Positions 1-11,400 of a DNA stretch of 64,000 bases are shown one piece after another. The notes under the pieces are model-generated. The model had not been told where the DNA came from, searched no databases, and worked only from the letters and a program-made list of their open reading frames with translations. Every line of letters starts with the position of its first letter. Within the stretch, counting starts at the first letter, position 1. Source of the stretch: Symsagittifera roscoffensis (taxonomy: Eukaryota > Xenacoelomorpha > Acoela > Convolutidae); the NCBI RefSeq assembly GCF_963678635.1, contig NC_087063.1, positions 78,324-142,323 of the forward strand. Reading direction: 5' to 3'. A program made the translations under genes and the position numbers.

Positions 1-3000
1 TGTTCCAAGCCATAGGGCGCCTTATATTTTCTCGTGGCAAATTTCATGTCGTCCACCAGTGCGACGTGTCCCTCCATCACGATCATCCTGCCATCATCCC
101 ATATGGGTAGCATATTCTCAAGTCCTTCCTTTTCAAGAGTCCTCAAGACTTTCCGCACCTCATATCCAGGGGGCTGCGAACCTCTACTCTTTTTCGCTTG
201 CGTCGTCCACGAATTTACCTTCCTCTCGCTGATGTGGAAGTAGACTGCCGCCGTGTAGCCGATGAACAGGGGATCCCAGCCATCCGTGAAATGCCTCTGC
301 GTTTCCTCCGTCATCATCTTCGCCATTATGGAGGGAACCACCAAGGGACTATTCATTCCCAAGGTCATCCTCCTGACTGTCGGGAACTCAGGCATGGTGG
401 CTGGTAGGACTTCTTTCTCCATTATGGCCTCCAGCTCCCTCTTGACTAGTGCAAAGCACTCCTTCCAGGCGGGGATTCTCAAGACTTCTCGTCCGTTGGC
501 CGTCAATGGGTTTAGGTTCCAAAACTTTGGATACATTTCAATGGGGCCCTCTCGCTTGCCTCCCATTCTGCATTGCATTTGTCCCCTGAAATTGCACACC
601 ATCATCTCAGCATCTTTCACTTTTCCGAAGAGTACCGTGTTGCTCATACGCGCCCTGAGCACCTCCTGCTGACACCAATTCAGCGCTGTACCATCCAGTA
701 CGCTGATGAGACTCAAGTGCGTCACCGAGTGACGATACGTTATCACCAGGGGATCTGGAAACGCGTACGTCACTGCTGGACCATAGATGCAGGTCACCAC
801 CTCCTCTAGACCCCGGATTATCCCCATTGGGTCCGACCTCATTGCCAGGCACAGGTCCGTCAACAGAGGCATCCCTCTGTTCGCCTTCTCCCATTCTTCT
901 CTCGAGGTTGGGTTCTCATCTTCACCCGTCATGTATCGATTCTGCATCATGAGGTATTGCACCAGCAGTGTCTTCAACCCTGCGGCACACTTGTAGGAGC
1001 TGGTTTCAGTGCTCGTGTGGACTCTCCCCATAGACAGAGGTTCTCCATATTCCATTAACCGATGAAACGACACCAATTCCCCATGGGTCAAGAGTACTAG
1101 TGCCAGATACCCATCAACTCGAAGTGTCTCCACTCCTCGACTAAACATGTATGCTGGGCCCATGTTGAACAAGTATCTGGGGTAAACCAAATACAGGGCC
1201 AAGAGCAGGCTGATGGACATGCCCAGTATCTCCTGTACGAAGGCTCCGAAGATAGTCGCCGTGGTGCCGAACACTCCTGCCAAGAATTCTCTCTCCCAGC
1301 AAGGACTCAAGAACTTGAGAATCTCGTAATCTCTCCTAGTCTTCAATTCGCCGTTGGCGTGCTCTCTCCAAAATCCTCCAATCGTCACTTCATTGGCGGC
1401 CGAGACAAATCTAACCACCGTCATGTCTCTCGTTTCCGCTAGCTCCAGTTGCTTCTCTAGAAAACTCCAGATTTGTTTCACGAGGAGTGGTGCTTCCTCC
1501 CTCGTTTTATTCGTGACGTTCTCCAGCCTTGGTGTCAGGAATGGCCACCAGCCATTCTCTTGAGTCAAGCGATATTTCATCGATTCTAACTGTTTCTCCG
1601 TCTCGACCACATTTCTTCTCTCGTTGCTGGGACCTCTAGTCCTGCTGGTGGAATTTGCGACTTTCACATCCATACTCCGGAACCACAGGCTGGCCGTCAA
1701 CTGGTTTATCGCCGGGTGGTCGTCCCCGATGACTGGGCTGAACTTGAGTTGTCTAGCAAAGTTCGATATCTCTAGCAAGAGTACCTCATCCAATACAATC
1801 AGGACGTCGGCCAGTCCGTAAAAGCCCCTCAGTGCATGAGATATGTCAGCCCATACCGCCGGCAATTCTGATTTGTAAAGCCTCAAGTTCAATGGCTCCA
1901 GCTCTCGATTGGGGGCTGCCATCAGAATCCGCCATTCACTCCCTTCTGCTATCAGGATCAAGACCGCGTACACGAATTGTAGGGCGGGTGGCATACTTGC
2001 GTATCCCGGGGATGTGGTAAACACCACCTTCGTCTTGGACCCAAATCTCGAGGCTACGTTCTCTTGTACCTCATTCATCGCCGCAAATAACGCCTGAATA
2101 GCCTCCCATATCTTCTTTGATGTCGGAATTTCATCCCCCTTTAGTTGCTCAAGAAGTCCCATCGCGTGCAGGTGATCATTCATCCCTGCAAACAATAGCA
2201 GTTCAGGTTCACAGGGCATCTCCGACTTTATTGCTACCACTAGAGTCAACATCTGATTCAATTCGGCTCCTGGCAAGGAGTATACCAGAGTCTCCGGCCA
2301 GAACAACTTGGGAGACGTTCCTTCGAAGTCCGATCCCGCCACAATGACTACTCTTGCCGCAGCTGGATCTGTTCTATCGTAAACTGCCAGAGTTTTGGCC
2401 AGTTGGGTGCCACCACAGGGCTTCCCGTACCTGGGATCTTCCGCCAATTTCGAGCCTTCGTAAGCGGCGTCTGGCAATCCCGTTCCTCCCGGATTGAGTA
2501 GCTTGTCTACCACCTTCAACTGTGCCGGGGTTGCCAACCTGATTCTGGCGATGCTGGTTCGGTGCTTGGGAGGTTCTGCTATAAGTCCTGGACTCCCCAG
2601 CAGCTTGAGAGGTCTGTAATTAATGGGTCCCATGATCGTTTTTGTGGGAATTCCCGTCAGGTCTGTGGTCTCCATCAACTTCGCCCTCGAGAAGTGCGCC
2701 TCATGAGCTTTCAACCAGTCTATGCAATGATGTCTATTCAAATCCTCGTGCGACACTCGTTCGATCCCCAGGGTTTCCGCCAACTCTCGTCTGCATTCCA
2801 AACTCTCTAGATCCAGTTCCTTCACCTTCTCAGGATATCTCAAGCGGGCAGTCTCCATAGACTTCTTTTCTCTCCTGCCATCTGCCACCACCACAGAGGA
2901 CATCGCCGAGCCCGGAGGTGTTGATGACTCTACCTCCTCCGACTCCATTGGCGTGGCACTCTGCAATCGGGTCTGATTGCTCCTTGAACTGTCTCTAGTA

Positions 3001-4856
3001 TCAATTCTCGCTCCCAAGCGACCAGCCAAGGCCCTCGAGGCAAGGAATGGTGGGTTGGGAGGTGGTCCTAAAGTGAATTGGGCTGTCTCCAGCAGGTCCG
3101 CCTCTAGCGTGTTAATGTGTTCCTGGAAGACGTCGTTCAGCCACTCCGCTCCCCTTGGCCTATCGAAATGGATTCCATCTTTTGAGGTGTCTTCAGGGAA
3201 TCCCTTTTTCTCCATACGTTCTGCTATGTCCAACAGCCTGAGAGGAAGCACACTCTTCCGGTGTATGTCTCGGATCATCTTGTTCAGGCTCCGCACCTTC
3301 TGGTTCATCTCTAGGGCGTGCTGATCAAACATCATGTTGTAGGGGACCGTGCATACCGTCAGCAGGATGGGGTCCATCTGGATCCTCAGTTCCTCAAGAA
3401 GGCAGCTCATCTTGTCGCACAGCCTCGCTACTTTCCTCGCTTCTCCCCTTGACACGTCGTTGGTCCCAACCATCAGGGTCACTGTGTAAACTTTGGTCAT
3501 CCCTAGCATGTCCAGGGTTGCCAACATCTGTGGCGTGGCAGCTCCAGCGAAACTCAAGACTCCTGTTTGCCAATGGGACCGTATCTGGGTCAACACCCGC
3601 ACCAGGCTATCCCCTATAATTAGGTGAACCGCACCCTCTGGCACACGAGGTGGCGCTAGATACTCCACCCAGGCTGCGTCATGGAAGCAGTCCCTCCTGG
3701 TTCCCTGTTCCGCACTCCAGTCCAGCCGATTGTGCCTGTGGTAGTTCCCTTCTGTATTCTTCTTATAGCTCGCGATCACGACGTTTCTGACCGGCTGTTC
3801 CCTCCAAGTTGGGGGAAGCTCTGGCCTTGTCGATCTTTCACGACTCTGCTGCTGCAATTTCTCGCCCAGCTCCTTCAGGCGCGATGAGGCGCCACTCACC
3901 TGGCTGCCACTCGAGGTCGAGGTTGGGGTATATCCGGGTAATACCACATCCATCAGAGGGCGTACAGGTTGGGTCTCTAGGTTGCGCAAGGAAGGCGTCA
4001 CGTCATTCGGTATCCAGACCTCCAAGCCTTCACTCATGTGTTCCCTGGCCTCGCGGTCAAGGTTGAACCGTCCTCTAGCCCTGGGAGCTTCATCCACCTC
4101 CATGCGCGACTCCGGCCTCGAGCTTGTCACCACTCGTTCGTTAGACCTGGCTCCCTTTTGTGCGTCAAGCTCGCGTTGTCGCTGTTCTATCCTTTCCAAC
4201 TCCGACTTTAGTTGATCACGATTCGCGACGTTCTCCCGCACCCTTAGCTCCTGCTGATGTTCAGCCCTCAGCATCTCAAGTAATTTCAACGTCTGATCTC
4301 GCTCGTCGACTGCCTGGTCCCTCTCCAGCTGAAGCTTCTCCCTATCCAGCTTCGCCTGATCCCGATCGAGGTTCGCTTTATTCTTTTCCTTCAGCGCCTT
4401 CTCAAGCTCTTTCTTTAGGACCCCCAGATCCGGATATGCCTCTGTCGTCTGTTGCGCTCGCGACATCGACGGCACCTTACTCGAGCTCTGGCCTGTGGAT
4501 CTTGCTGTTGGTCTCGTCGGTAGCGGAAACTCTCCTGCGCCGTGTTCGGTGTTGTTACTCAGGCCAGGATTTCTTGCCAAGTCAAAGCCCCTTACTCCTC
4601 CATCCGCATTCCAAGATAACCATCTGGTCTGTTCTCGATTTGATATGCCCTCGGTGGTGTAGCCGACCATCAAGACAGCCTCCGTCGCAGACTCCCTGCA
4701 CTCACCCTGGTCCTCCAACTGGAGGATCGCATTCAGCATCACCGCCATTCTCTCGTCTATCTGGGTGTAGTCCAGGTCCCTCAAGCGTCTGTACAGCTCG
4801 TCAAGAGTGGGCTTCTTCAGAGCCGCGGGCACGGAGTTCCAGAATCGGTCTGCCAT
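1..4856 (-). CDS. Retroelement second ORF with SGNH/GDSL hydrolase domain (partial, runs off the left edge)
   Basis: I translated the minus strand from the ATG at 4856 to base 1: 1618 complete codons with no stop, so the 3' end lies outside the window. The N-terminus (MADRFWNSVPAALKK) has no signal peptide. Residues about 140-230 are charged and coiled-coil-like (repeated LDRDQ/LERDQ). An SGNH hydrolase domain spans about 405-570: nucleophile block IIGDSLV (Ser about 416), block III VGTNDVS (about 463-468) and the Asp/His block DGIHF (about 557-561). A second diverged SGNH-like domain spans about 830-1030 (AGSDF about 838; FAGMNDHLH about 886). A hydrophobic stretch lies at about 1190-1235. 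The frame follows gag-pol on the same strand, where an env would sit. Known: SGNH esterases occur in ORF1 of CR1-type LINEs. Inferred: accessory protein of this element, perhaps acting on lipid or glycan esters. It could be a separate gene, but strand, spacing and shared base composition argue for the element. Confidence 0.85.
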   Translation of the reverse strand, partial: MADRFWNSVPAALKKPTLDELYRRLRDLDYTQIDERMAVMLNAILQLEDQGECRESATEAVLMVGYTTEGISNREQTRWLSWNADGGVRGFDLARNPGLSNNTEHGAGEFPLPTRPTARSTGQSSSKVPSMSRAQQTTEAYPDLGVLKKELEKALKEKNKANLDRDQAKLDREKLQLERDQAVDERDQTLKLLEMLRAEHQQELRVRENVANRDQLKSELERIEQRQRELDAQKGARSNERVVTSSRPESRMEVDEAPRARGRFNLDREAREHMSEGLEVWIPNDVTPSLRNLETQPVRPLMDVVLPGYTPTSTSSGSQVSGASSRLKELGEKLQQQSRERSTRPELPPTWREQPVRNVVIASYKKNTEGNYHRHNRLDWSAEQGTRRDCFHDAAWVEYLAPPRVPEGAVHLIIGDSLVRVLTQIRSHWQTGVLSFAGAATPQMLATLDMLGMTKVYTVTLMVGTNDVSRGEARKVARLCDKMSCLLEELRIQMDPILLTVCTVPYNMMFDQHALEMNQKVRSLNKMIRDIHRKSVLPLRLLDIAERMEKKGFPEDTSKDGIHFDRPRGAEWLNDVFQEHINTLEADLLETAQFTLGPPPNPPFLASRALAGRLGARIDTRDSSRSNQTRLQSATPMESEEVESSTPPGSAMSSVVVADGRREKKSMETARLRYPEKVKELDLESLECRRELAETLGIERVSHEDLNRHHCIDWLKAHEAHFSRAKLMETTDLTGIPTKTIMGPINYRPLKLLGSPGLIAEPPKHRTSIARIRLATPAQLKVVDKLLNPGGTGLPDAAYEGSKLAEDPRYGKPCGGTQLAKTLAVYDRTDPAAARVVIVAGSDFEGTSPKLFWPETLVYSLPGAELNQMLTLVVAIKSEMPCEPELLLFAGMNDHLHAMGLLEQLKGDEIPTSKKIWEAIQALFAAMNEVQENVASRFGSKTKVVFTTSPGYASMPPALQFVYAVLILIAEGSEWRILMAAPNRELEPLNLRLYKSELPAVWADISHALRGFYGLADVLIVLDEVLLLEISNFARQLKFSPVIGDDHPAINQLTASLWFRSMDVKVANSTSRTRGPSNERRNVVETEKQLESMKYRLTQENGWWPFLTPRLENVTNKTREEAPLLVKQIWSFLEKQLELAETRDMTVVRFVSAANEVTIGGFWREHANGELKTRRDYEILKFLSPCWEREFLAGVFGTTATIFGAFVQEILGMSISLLLALYLVYPRYLFNMGPAYMFSRGVETLRVDGYLALVLLTHGELVSFHRLMEYGEPLSMGRVHTSTETSSYKCAAGLKTLLVQYLMMQNRYMTGEDENPTSREEWEKANRGMPLLTDLCLAMRSDPMGIIRGLEEVVTCIYGPAVTYAFPDPLVITYRHSVTHLSLISVLDGTALNWCQQEVLRARMSNTVLFGKVKDAEMMVCNFRGQMQCRMGGKREGPIEMYPKFWNLNPLTANGREVLRIPAWKECFALVKRELEAIMEKEVLPATMPEFPTVRRMTLGMNSPLVVPSIMAKMMTEETQRHFTDGWDPLFIGYTAAVYFHISERKVNSWTTQAKKSRGSQPPGYEVRKVLRTLEKEGLENMLPIWDDGRMIVMEGHVALVDDMKFATRKYKAPYGLE

Positions 4857-5439
4857 TTTTGCAACTTCGGGATGTATATAGGTAGATGTTAACCAGCTCA
4901 AGAATTACCTTAACAACTCAAGAATTACCTTACCAACTCAAGTATTACCTTACCAACTCAAGTATTACCTTACCAACTCAAGTATTACCTTACCAACTCA
5001 AGTATTACCCAATTCAAGAATTCTCTAGAAATGTTCTCTTGCAACTACTTGCTGTAGATTCGGATTATCGCGTGTTCAATCAAGATTCTCTCTTTTTGTT
5101 TCTCGCTTGAGTGTAGTTGGATTTTCAACTTTGTTTTTCAAACTCGATCTGAAAACAGAAAGCTTATTAAAACTTAGCATGTCACGTTCCTAACCTAGAG
5201 ACCCCCCTTCTACCCATATGGTTAAAATCTTATCATTCTCATATCACTTAAAGCAATTCGATTGGATTTTCCTTTAAGAACATGCAGATTCATTTTATGT
5301 TTTAGCACCATCAATTCTTTCTTTTAAAATTCAATTGTCATGCCAATCACATCTTAAGATCCTTTTACCTGCGCCGCACCCCAGTACCTAACTCAAGACT
5401 CCTCCCTCACACCCGACCTGATACCTCCATGTACCCGAC
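4857..5439 (-). other. Spacer between gag-pol and the SGNH ORF
   Basis: This stretch holds no gene. It lies after the gag-pol stop (5442-5440) and before the ATG of the downstream ORF (4856). It contains the 20-bp tandem repeat annotated separately and an AT-rich part (5150-5350). As the leader of the second ORF it is the natural place for a splice acceptor, internal promoter or other device that lets that ORF be expressed. I see no single convincing signal. Confidence 0.5.
4889..5015. repeat. 20-bp tandem repeat upstream of the SGNH ORF
   Basis: About six head-to-tail copies of a 20-bp unit, plus-strand consensus TTACCTTACCAACTCAAGTA. The first copies carry CAAGAATT in place of CAAGTATT. 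Each unit contains the hexamer CTCAAG (CTTGAG on the coding strand), which is over-represented across the whole element. The block ends about 33 bp before the ORF start in the element's sense. Confidence 0.9.
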
Positions 5440-8400
5440 TCAGGCGATGCTCAAGTAGTACTTCTTGTGAAGATGCACCATTATCTCTGTTTCTGCAAAG
5501 ACCACATGTAGGATAGCGTACAATTCCCTCGAGCTCAGTTTGCCCCTGTTTGGGTCGTACACCGGCATCGAGACCTCCACTATTCCTCTTTCAATCATGA
5601 AGTCACGTAGTCTTGTCAGTGCCAATATCACGTGTTCGGGATCAATTGTGTTTCTGTCGTTGACTCTCGTTACTAGGAAGCAGAGGTATTTGCCCGGGAC
5701 CTGTGCCACTGACGGTGGAAGCGCTGCCATGCCTCCCAGTCCTGGCCTCTGTCTGAACAGAAACTCTACGTTCTGGTACTCTCTTTTGAAGTCAGCCTCC
5801 AATCTTGATTTGAAACTCATGTCCGCCGTGATGCAGATCGCGCTGGTCCTGTTTGACAGGATGAAGTCGCTATCCGTTATCATGATGTTCTCTGAGTATT
5901 CATTGGGTATTTCGAATTTCGTTTTGAAATTCCTTCCTATGGTAGGCTCTGGTTCTTCTTCCTCCAGTTCCAATCCGCTTGTTTCCCTCACTTCCTTGAG
6001 CTTCTTTATCATCAAATTTTCGGTGTGGGTAAGTCCTACCCCCACTCCTCGGACAAAAATATTTATCGAAGTCCCCGTCGATGTAGTCGGGTCTGAATTG
6101 TCCTTAGGGATGTCCAGTGGCCTGTCTGTTGCTGTCCATCCGAAAAGAGGGTCCTCTGTCTTCATGTAATTTGCTGCTGATACATCGATTTGCTGAATGC
6201 TTTGTCCTTCGCGGCTCTCGTCCTTGACATCACGCATCCACTCTAGAATCCTCAAGTTCGTGTTCTCCCTCCTTTCTATCTCACTCTGTTCGAGATCCGT
6301 CTCCAATTCTGGCGTCGAGTAATCATCCTGCGGATAATGTCCACCATCGTCAATGACCTGCCATTCCTCTCCGGCTTCCAGTTCGCCTGCGCTTAGTAGT
6401 TCATCGCCCAACTTGTCTGGCTGTATCTTATCGATCAAGAAGTCATCCCCGTACCTATTGTACCTCATGCCTGTGCGTTTACGATTGCCAGTCCTGGTTT
6501 CCGGTGGTGTTGGTCGATCCGGCTCCATCCACTTCGGTACCTCGTTTTGCTCTGGGTCGTTCCAGTCTTCTTCTACAAATGAACCTGCATCCGACTCCAC
6601 TTCTATCTTTTCGTTGTCGTCCAAACTCAAGTTCTCATTACCATCATTTTTCTCTCTAGTGCCTTTCTCATTCACTTCGCACGCTGGTTCCACCACCAGG
6701 TACTCAAGACCTTCCATGTCTTTTGGTAGGCACCAGTCCTCCGGGGACGGGACATGAGGCTTCAGATTTTCGTAATGTGCTGCTCGCCCTGTACTCAAGC
6801 GATAGAACCGTCCTTGTTGATGTACTTCCGTAATCATGAACGGTCCTCTCCATTTCTTGAGTAGTTTCTTTGTTCCCTTGGGCGGTATGACATTTTGGAA
6901 GACCCACACGTATTGGCCCACTTCGTATGGCTTTGCTCTTAGTATCTTTTCGTCATATTTCTTGCGTTGCCTCATTTGCGCTTGCGCCGTGTTTCTCCGA
7001 CATAGCTCGTTTAGCTCTTGTTGTCTTTTGATCGCTTCCTTCACGTATGCTTGAGGTGACGTCCTCTTCCCCTCGTACTCCGGGTAGAAGAATGTTATAG
7101 GCATTGCCCTTTCCCTGCCTGTCAACATCATGAAAGGACTGATACCCGTCGTTGAGTGCTGAGTACTATTATAGGCTCCTACTACCTGTGGCAGGTATTT
7201 GTCCCAGTCCGTCATGTATCTCGAGCAGTAAACCCTGAGCATGTTGACCAGTGTCCTGTTCTGTCTCTCTACCAACCCATTGGTCTGTGGATGATAGGTC
7301 GTCGAGTGCGCTTGAGCAATGTGTGATCTCTTCATCAATTCTTTTGTCAAGTCCCCCACAAAAGCCTTGCCGTTGTCCGACTGGAAAGTCATTGGACAAC
7401 CATACCGCGATATCCAATGCGTTATCAGGTGATCACATGTCTCCTCTGCCGAGGCTGTCTGGCACGGAACCGCTTCCGCCAACTTGGTGAAGTGATCTAT
7501 TATAACTAGTATTTGGTTATAACCCGACTCCGTCATGCAGATTTTCTGATGGTCTATCTGCACCACTTCATTGAATTCCGAACTCTCGACAGACTTGAGG
7601 GGAAACTTCATCTTCCTTGGGTCTTTTACTTGAAGGCATGCTAGGCAGGCATTCACCCACCTCTCGCAAGCTTTTCTCATTCCCGGCCAGTCAAACCTGT
7701 GAAGTATCCTTTGTTGTACTTTATCTATCCCCTGATGGCCCATCTGGTCGTGTGATCTGAAAAGCACTTCCGTTTGGTACAGTTGTGGTAGTATGATGAG
7801 GTTGTGTTTGTGTAATATTTTTTCCTCATCTCTTCTCTTGCACGCTACCACCCCTTCAGCTGTGTGATAAAGTAAATCTCTCTTTTCTTTGTAGAACTGG
7901 CTCAAGATCTTGTAGCTGTCTTCCTCAAGTTCCCCCTTCTCCTTGACTCCCGAATGGATCCATTTGGAGAGGTTACTTGTCATTTTGTCATTCTTCTGGG
8001 CCCTTATTAGGTCAGACAGCCTGTATCTCGCCTTAACGTGCTCCTTTAGCGCCATGATCTGTCCATTCATTTCACCAGGGTTGTGGATGTCATCGCTCAG
8101 CTTCACACATATCATCCTTTTCACGATTTTCATGTCGTCTTCTGGTACCAGATTCATTCTGACGTTTGAGTTGCACGATAGTTCCCTTAGTGGTTTTCTT
8201 GAAACTGCTATTTTCTCGAGCTCTTCACCACCTCGTACCTCTTGTATTTCCAGATTGTACGTCCCTGAAGATGGATCCGTCTGTAATTCCCTGTCGTGCT
8301 GTCTTATCTTCTCTTCCGCCAGTATCATGCATAGACTGTCTTGGTCTTCGCTGCTCTCATCCGAGTCTTCATCCCATTCTTCACGCTCCCCGGACAATTT

Positions 8401-11400
8401 CCCTTCTCCGGTTTCGTCTTCTTCCATGAATCTGGACCACTCCCCGGACTCTTGATCTAGTCCCAGGTGTTCAACTTCTTCTCTGAATGTTACTTTCTTA
8501 TCCCTGACTTTTGTCTGTTCCAGAATTTTTTCGGGGATTTTTTCAACTAGTGATCGCACAACTTCCTTGCTATCAGTGATGCTTCCTTTTGGGACGTCAG
8601 TATTGTTCACTGTTTCTTCTCTCCGAAGTATGGTTAGTTCCGGTGCCTCCTGACCTTTCCCTTGGATCACGGGCTTGTCATCTGATAGTTTCTCAAGCAA
8701 CCTCATTAAGTCTTCATCTATTCGGACCGTTCCCTCCTCTACCAGGATGAGATCATAACCTTTTGCCTTAAGTGTTTCCCTCACGATCTTGGACTTGAGC
8801 ATTATTCCTATCGGAATCCCTCTGCTTTTCTTCAAGATGGTCTTTTCAAGAGGCTCTTTCGGCAATTCGGGATGATCTTCAATCGGTTTGCCTGATTTGT
8901 CCAGCCATCTCGTGAGTGGAAGACTGTCGTACGTTTCTTTGTCCATGAAGGAGAAGCCGTCTTTGATCTCAGGTCTGTCCGCCTCTCTTTGTTCTTGCCT
9001 CTCGTAGAACTCCGTCTTCTTACTCAAGCTGTCAGCATTTTGATGTTTATCTCGTGTTCTGTGCTCAATTATCATGTTGTATCCATCCAAGCGAACTATC
9101 CACCTCCCAATATAGCTCTGGTCCATTGAGTACGTTTTCAGCCAGCTTAGTGCTCGGTTGTCGACTCGCAGCTTGAAGGGCTCACTGCCTAAGTATGCTC
9201 TGTATTTTTCGACAAAGGTGACCACCGCGAACATCTCTGCTTTCGGTGCTCCGTACTTCATTTCTGTGTCACTTAGGACCTTGCTCCCGTATGCTATTGG
9301 TCTCAAGACTGTCTTCCCATTCCATTCTTGTTCTTGATGGAGAATCCCAGAAATAGCGACTACTGATGCATCCGTGTCTAGCACGTACATCCCTTTCTCA
9401 GTCGGCATACCCAGTACTGGTGCCTCACACAGCTCTTTCTTTATTCTCTGGAATGACTCTTCTGCCGCGTTGTTCCACGTGAACTTCTTGCCCTTATGTC
9501 TCATTAATTGTTGCATCGGGTATACTTTGTCCGCATATCCCTTGATGAATTCTCTATAATAGTTGGCGAAACCCAGGAAGCTCATCAGCTGGTGTTCCGT
9601 CTTCGGTGATTTCCAGGTTAGGACTGCTTCCACGGCGTCTGGGTCAGGTCTGATACCGTGTTTATCTACCATCCTGCCCAAGTATTTGATCGAGTCCTTG
9701 AGTATCTCGCACTTTGATGGTTTACACTTCAGCCCCGATCTTTTCATGCACGCGAACACCTCGTCAAGCCTCTCGATGTGGTCTTCTAGTGTTGGCGTTG
9801 CTATTACCACGTCGTCCACGTAGCACATTACCAGGTTGCCGTACTTCTTCGTCACGCCTATCAACGCGTGTGCCATCAGCCGCTGAAACGTGGCTGTTGC
9901 ATTGCAGAGTCCAAACGGCATCCGTTTCCATTGAAACAGACCCAACTCACAGGCGAACCCTGTCTTGTCCCTGTCTTGCTTCCTTAATGGTACCTGCCAA
10001 AAGGCCGAGCCTAAATCAAGAGTCGTAAAAAATTTCGCATCACCTAACTTCGAGAGGCTCTCATCAATTCTAGGTATGGGATAGGCATCCTTCACCGTGA
10101 CGGAGTTCAGGTATCGAAAGTCACAACAAAACCTTAACTGGTCGCCTTTCTTTTTGGCCATCACTACTCCACACGCCCACGGTGACTTGGATGGTTCTAT
10201 CATGTCATACTCTAGTAACGTTTCGATTTCTTTTCTACACGCGTCCGATTTGTGTGGGGTCATGCGCCTCGCCCCCTCCCTGTGTGGCACCGCGTTTTCC
10301 TCAAGTTCTATTTCATGTTCAACAAAATTACAACACCCGATATCCGCCTTATGCCTTGAAAAAACCTCCTCGTTCCGCTCTAGTACGTCCTTGATAGCTT
10401 CGAGCTGTTCATCTTTCAGTTTGCCCCTTAAATGTTCAATCTCCGGCAGAACCGGTTTATCAGTTTGCATTTCATCTAGTGTGGGTCGCTCTGGAAAGTT
10501 CGAACAGCTCGAAAGCCCATCGTCCGTTTCTGACTTAAGTGATTTGATAAGACTTGAAAAATCTTTTATTCTCTGCAATCGTCTCAAGATACAAATTTTG
10601 TCCCTGTGATTAGGACACTCAACAACTTCATTTTGTTTTGAGTTTTCAATTGTTTCGTATCGAGTTTTAACTGGTAAAGCATATCCCAGCTTCCTCCCTC
10701 TCTGTATCGTGATCGGTATATCAAGGGTATTCAACAAGACACTGACGCAGAGGCCGCTCTTCGTTATCGAAAATGATCTTCCTAAAACAGCAGCGCTTTG
10801 ACTATTGGGATTCGGAACTATACACACTTGCTTGTTGTCACTTAGTTCATTATAATTTTTCATCCTCAAGCTTACGATTGCCGCTTCATTAGCTTTTAAC
10901 CTCACTCTCCTACTCAAGAATACCGGTGCTTTGTTTTCATTCGCCATTATTAAATTTACCGGTTTGATTGCGTACCTCCTATCCGGGTTCCGTATCCTGA
11001 ACATTGCATTATTTAGATCAATCGTTACGTCGAAATTCCTGATGAAGTCTCTGCCCAAAATGAATTGGTCAGATTCATCTAGGTTTTCTACCACGATGAA
11101 GCTCATCCACAGGTTACGTTCCCCCAAATTGAGGGCTATTATCGGCGTCCTGCCCAGCACCCGTAGGGCCCCTTTGTTTGCAGCTGACAGCCGTATTCTC
11201 GAGTCTATCAAGTCACCTTTGTCAAAGCCCATCTTTTCCCATGTTTCGATTGGTATGACGCTCAAGACTGCTCCCGTGTCAAGTAATCCACGCAACTGAG
11301 TCTTTTTGCCATTTATGTCTAGCACGTGCCCTGTCACGTCTGCTTCCGTCCCGATGTGCATTGCATCTTCTTCAAGCATGGCACAGTGTCCGATCGATCT

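Noticed and set aside
34-4885. Plus-strand open frames opposite the SGNH ORF, including one of 241 codons (4160-4885)
   Set aside because: They are the antisense of a 1618-codon minus-strand frame with recognisable domains. They are short, overlap each other and have no family features.
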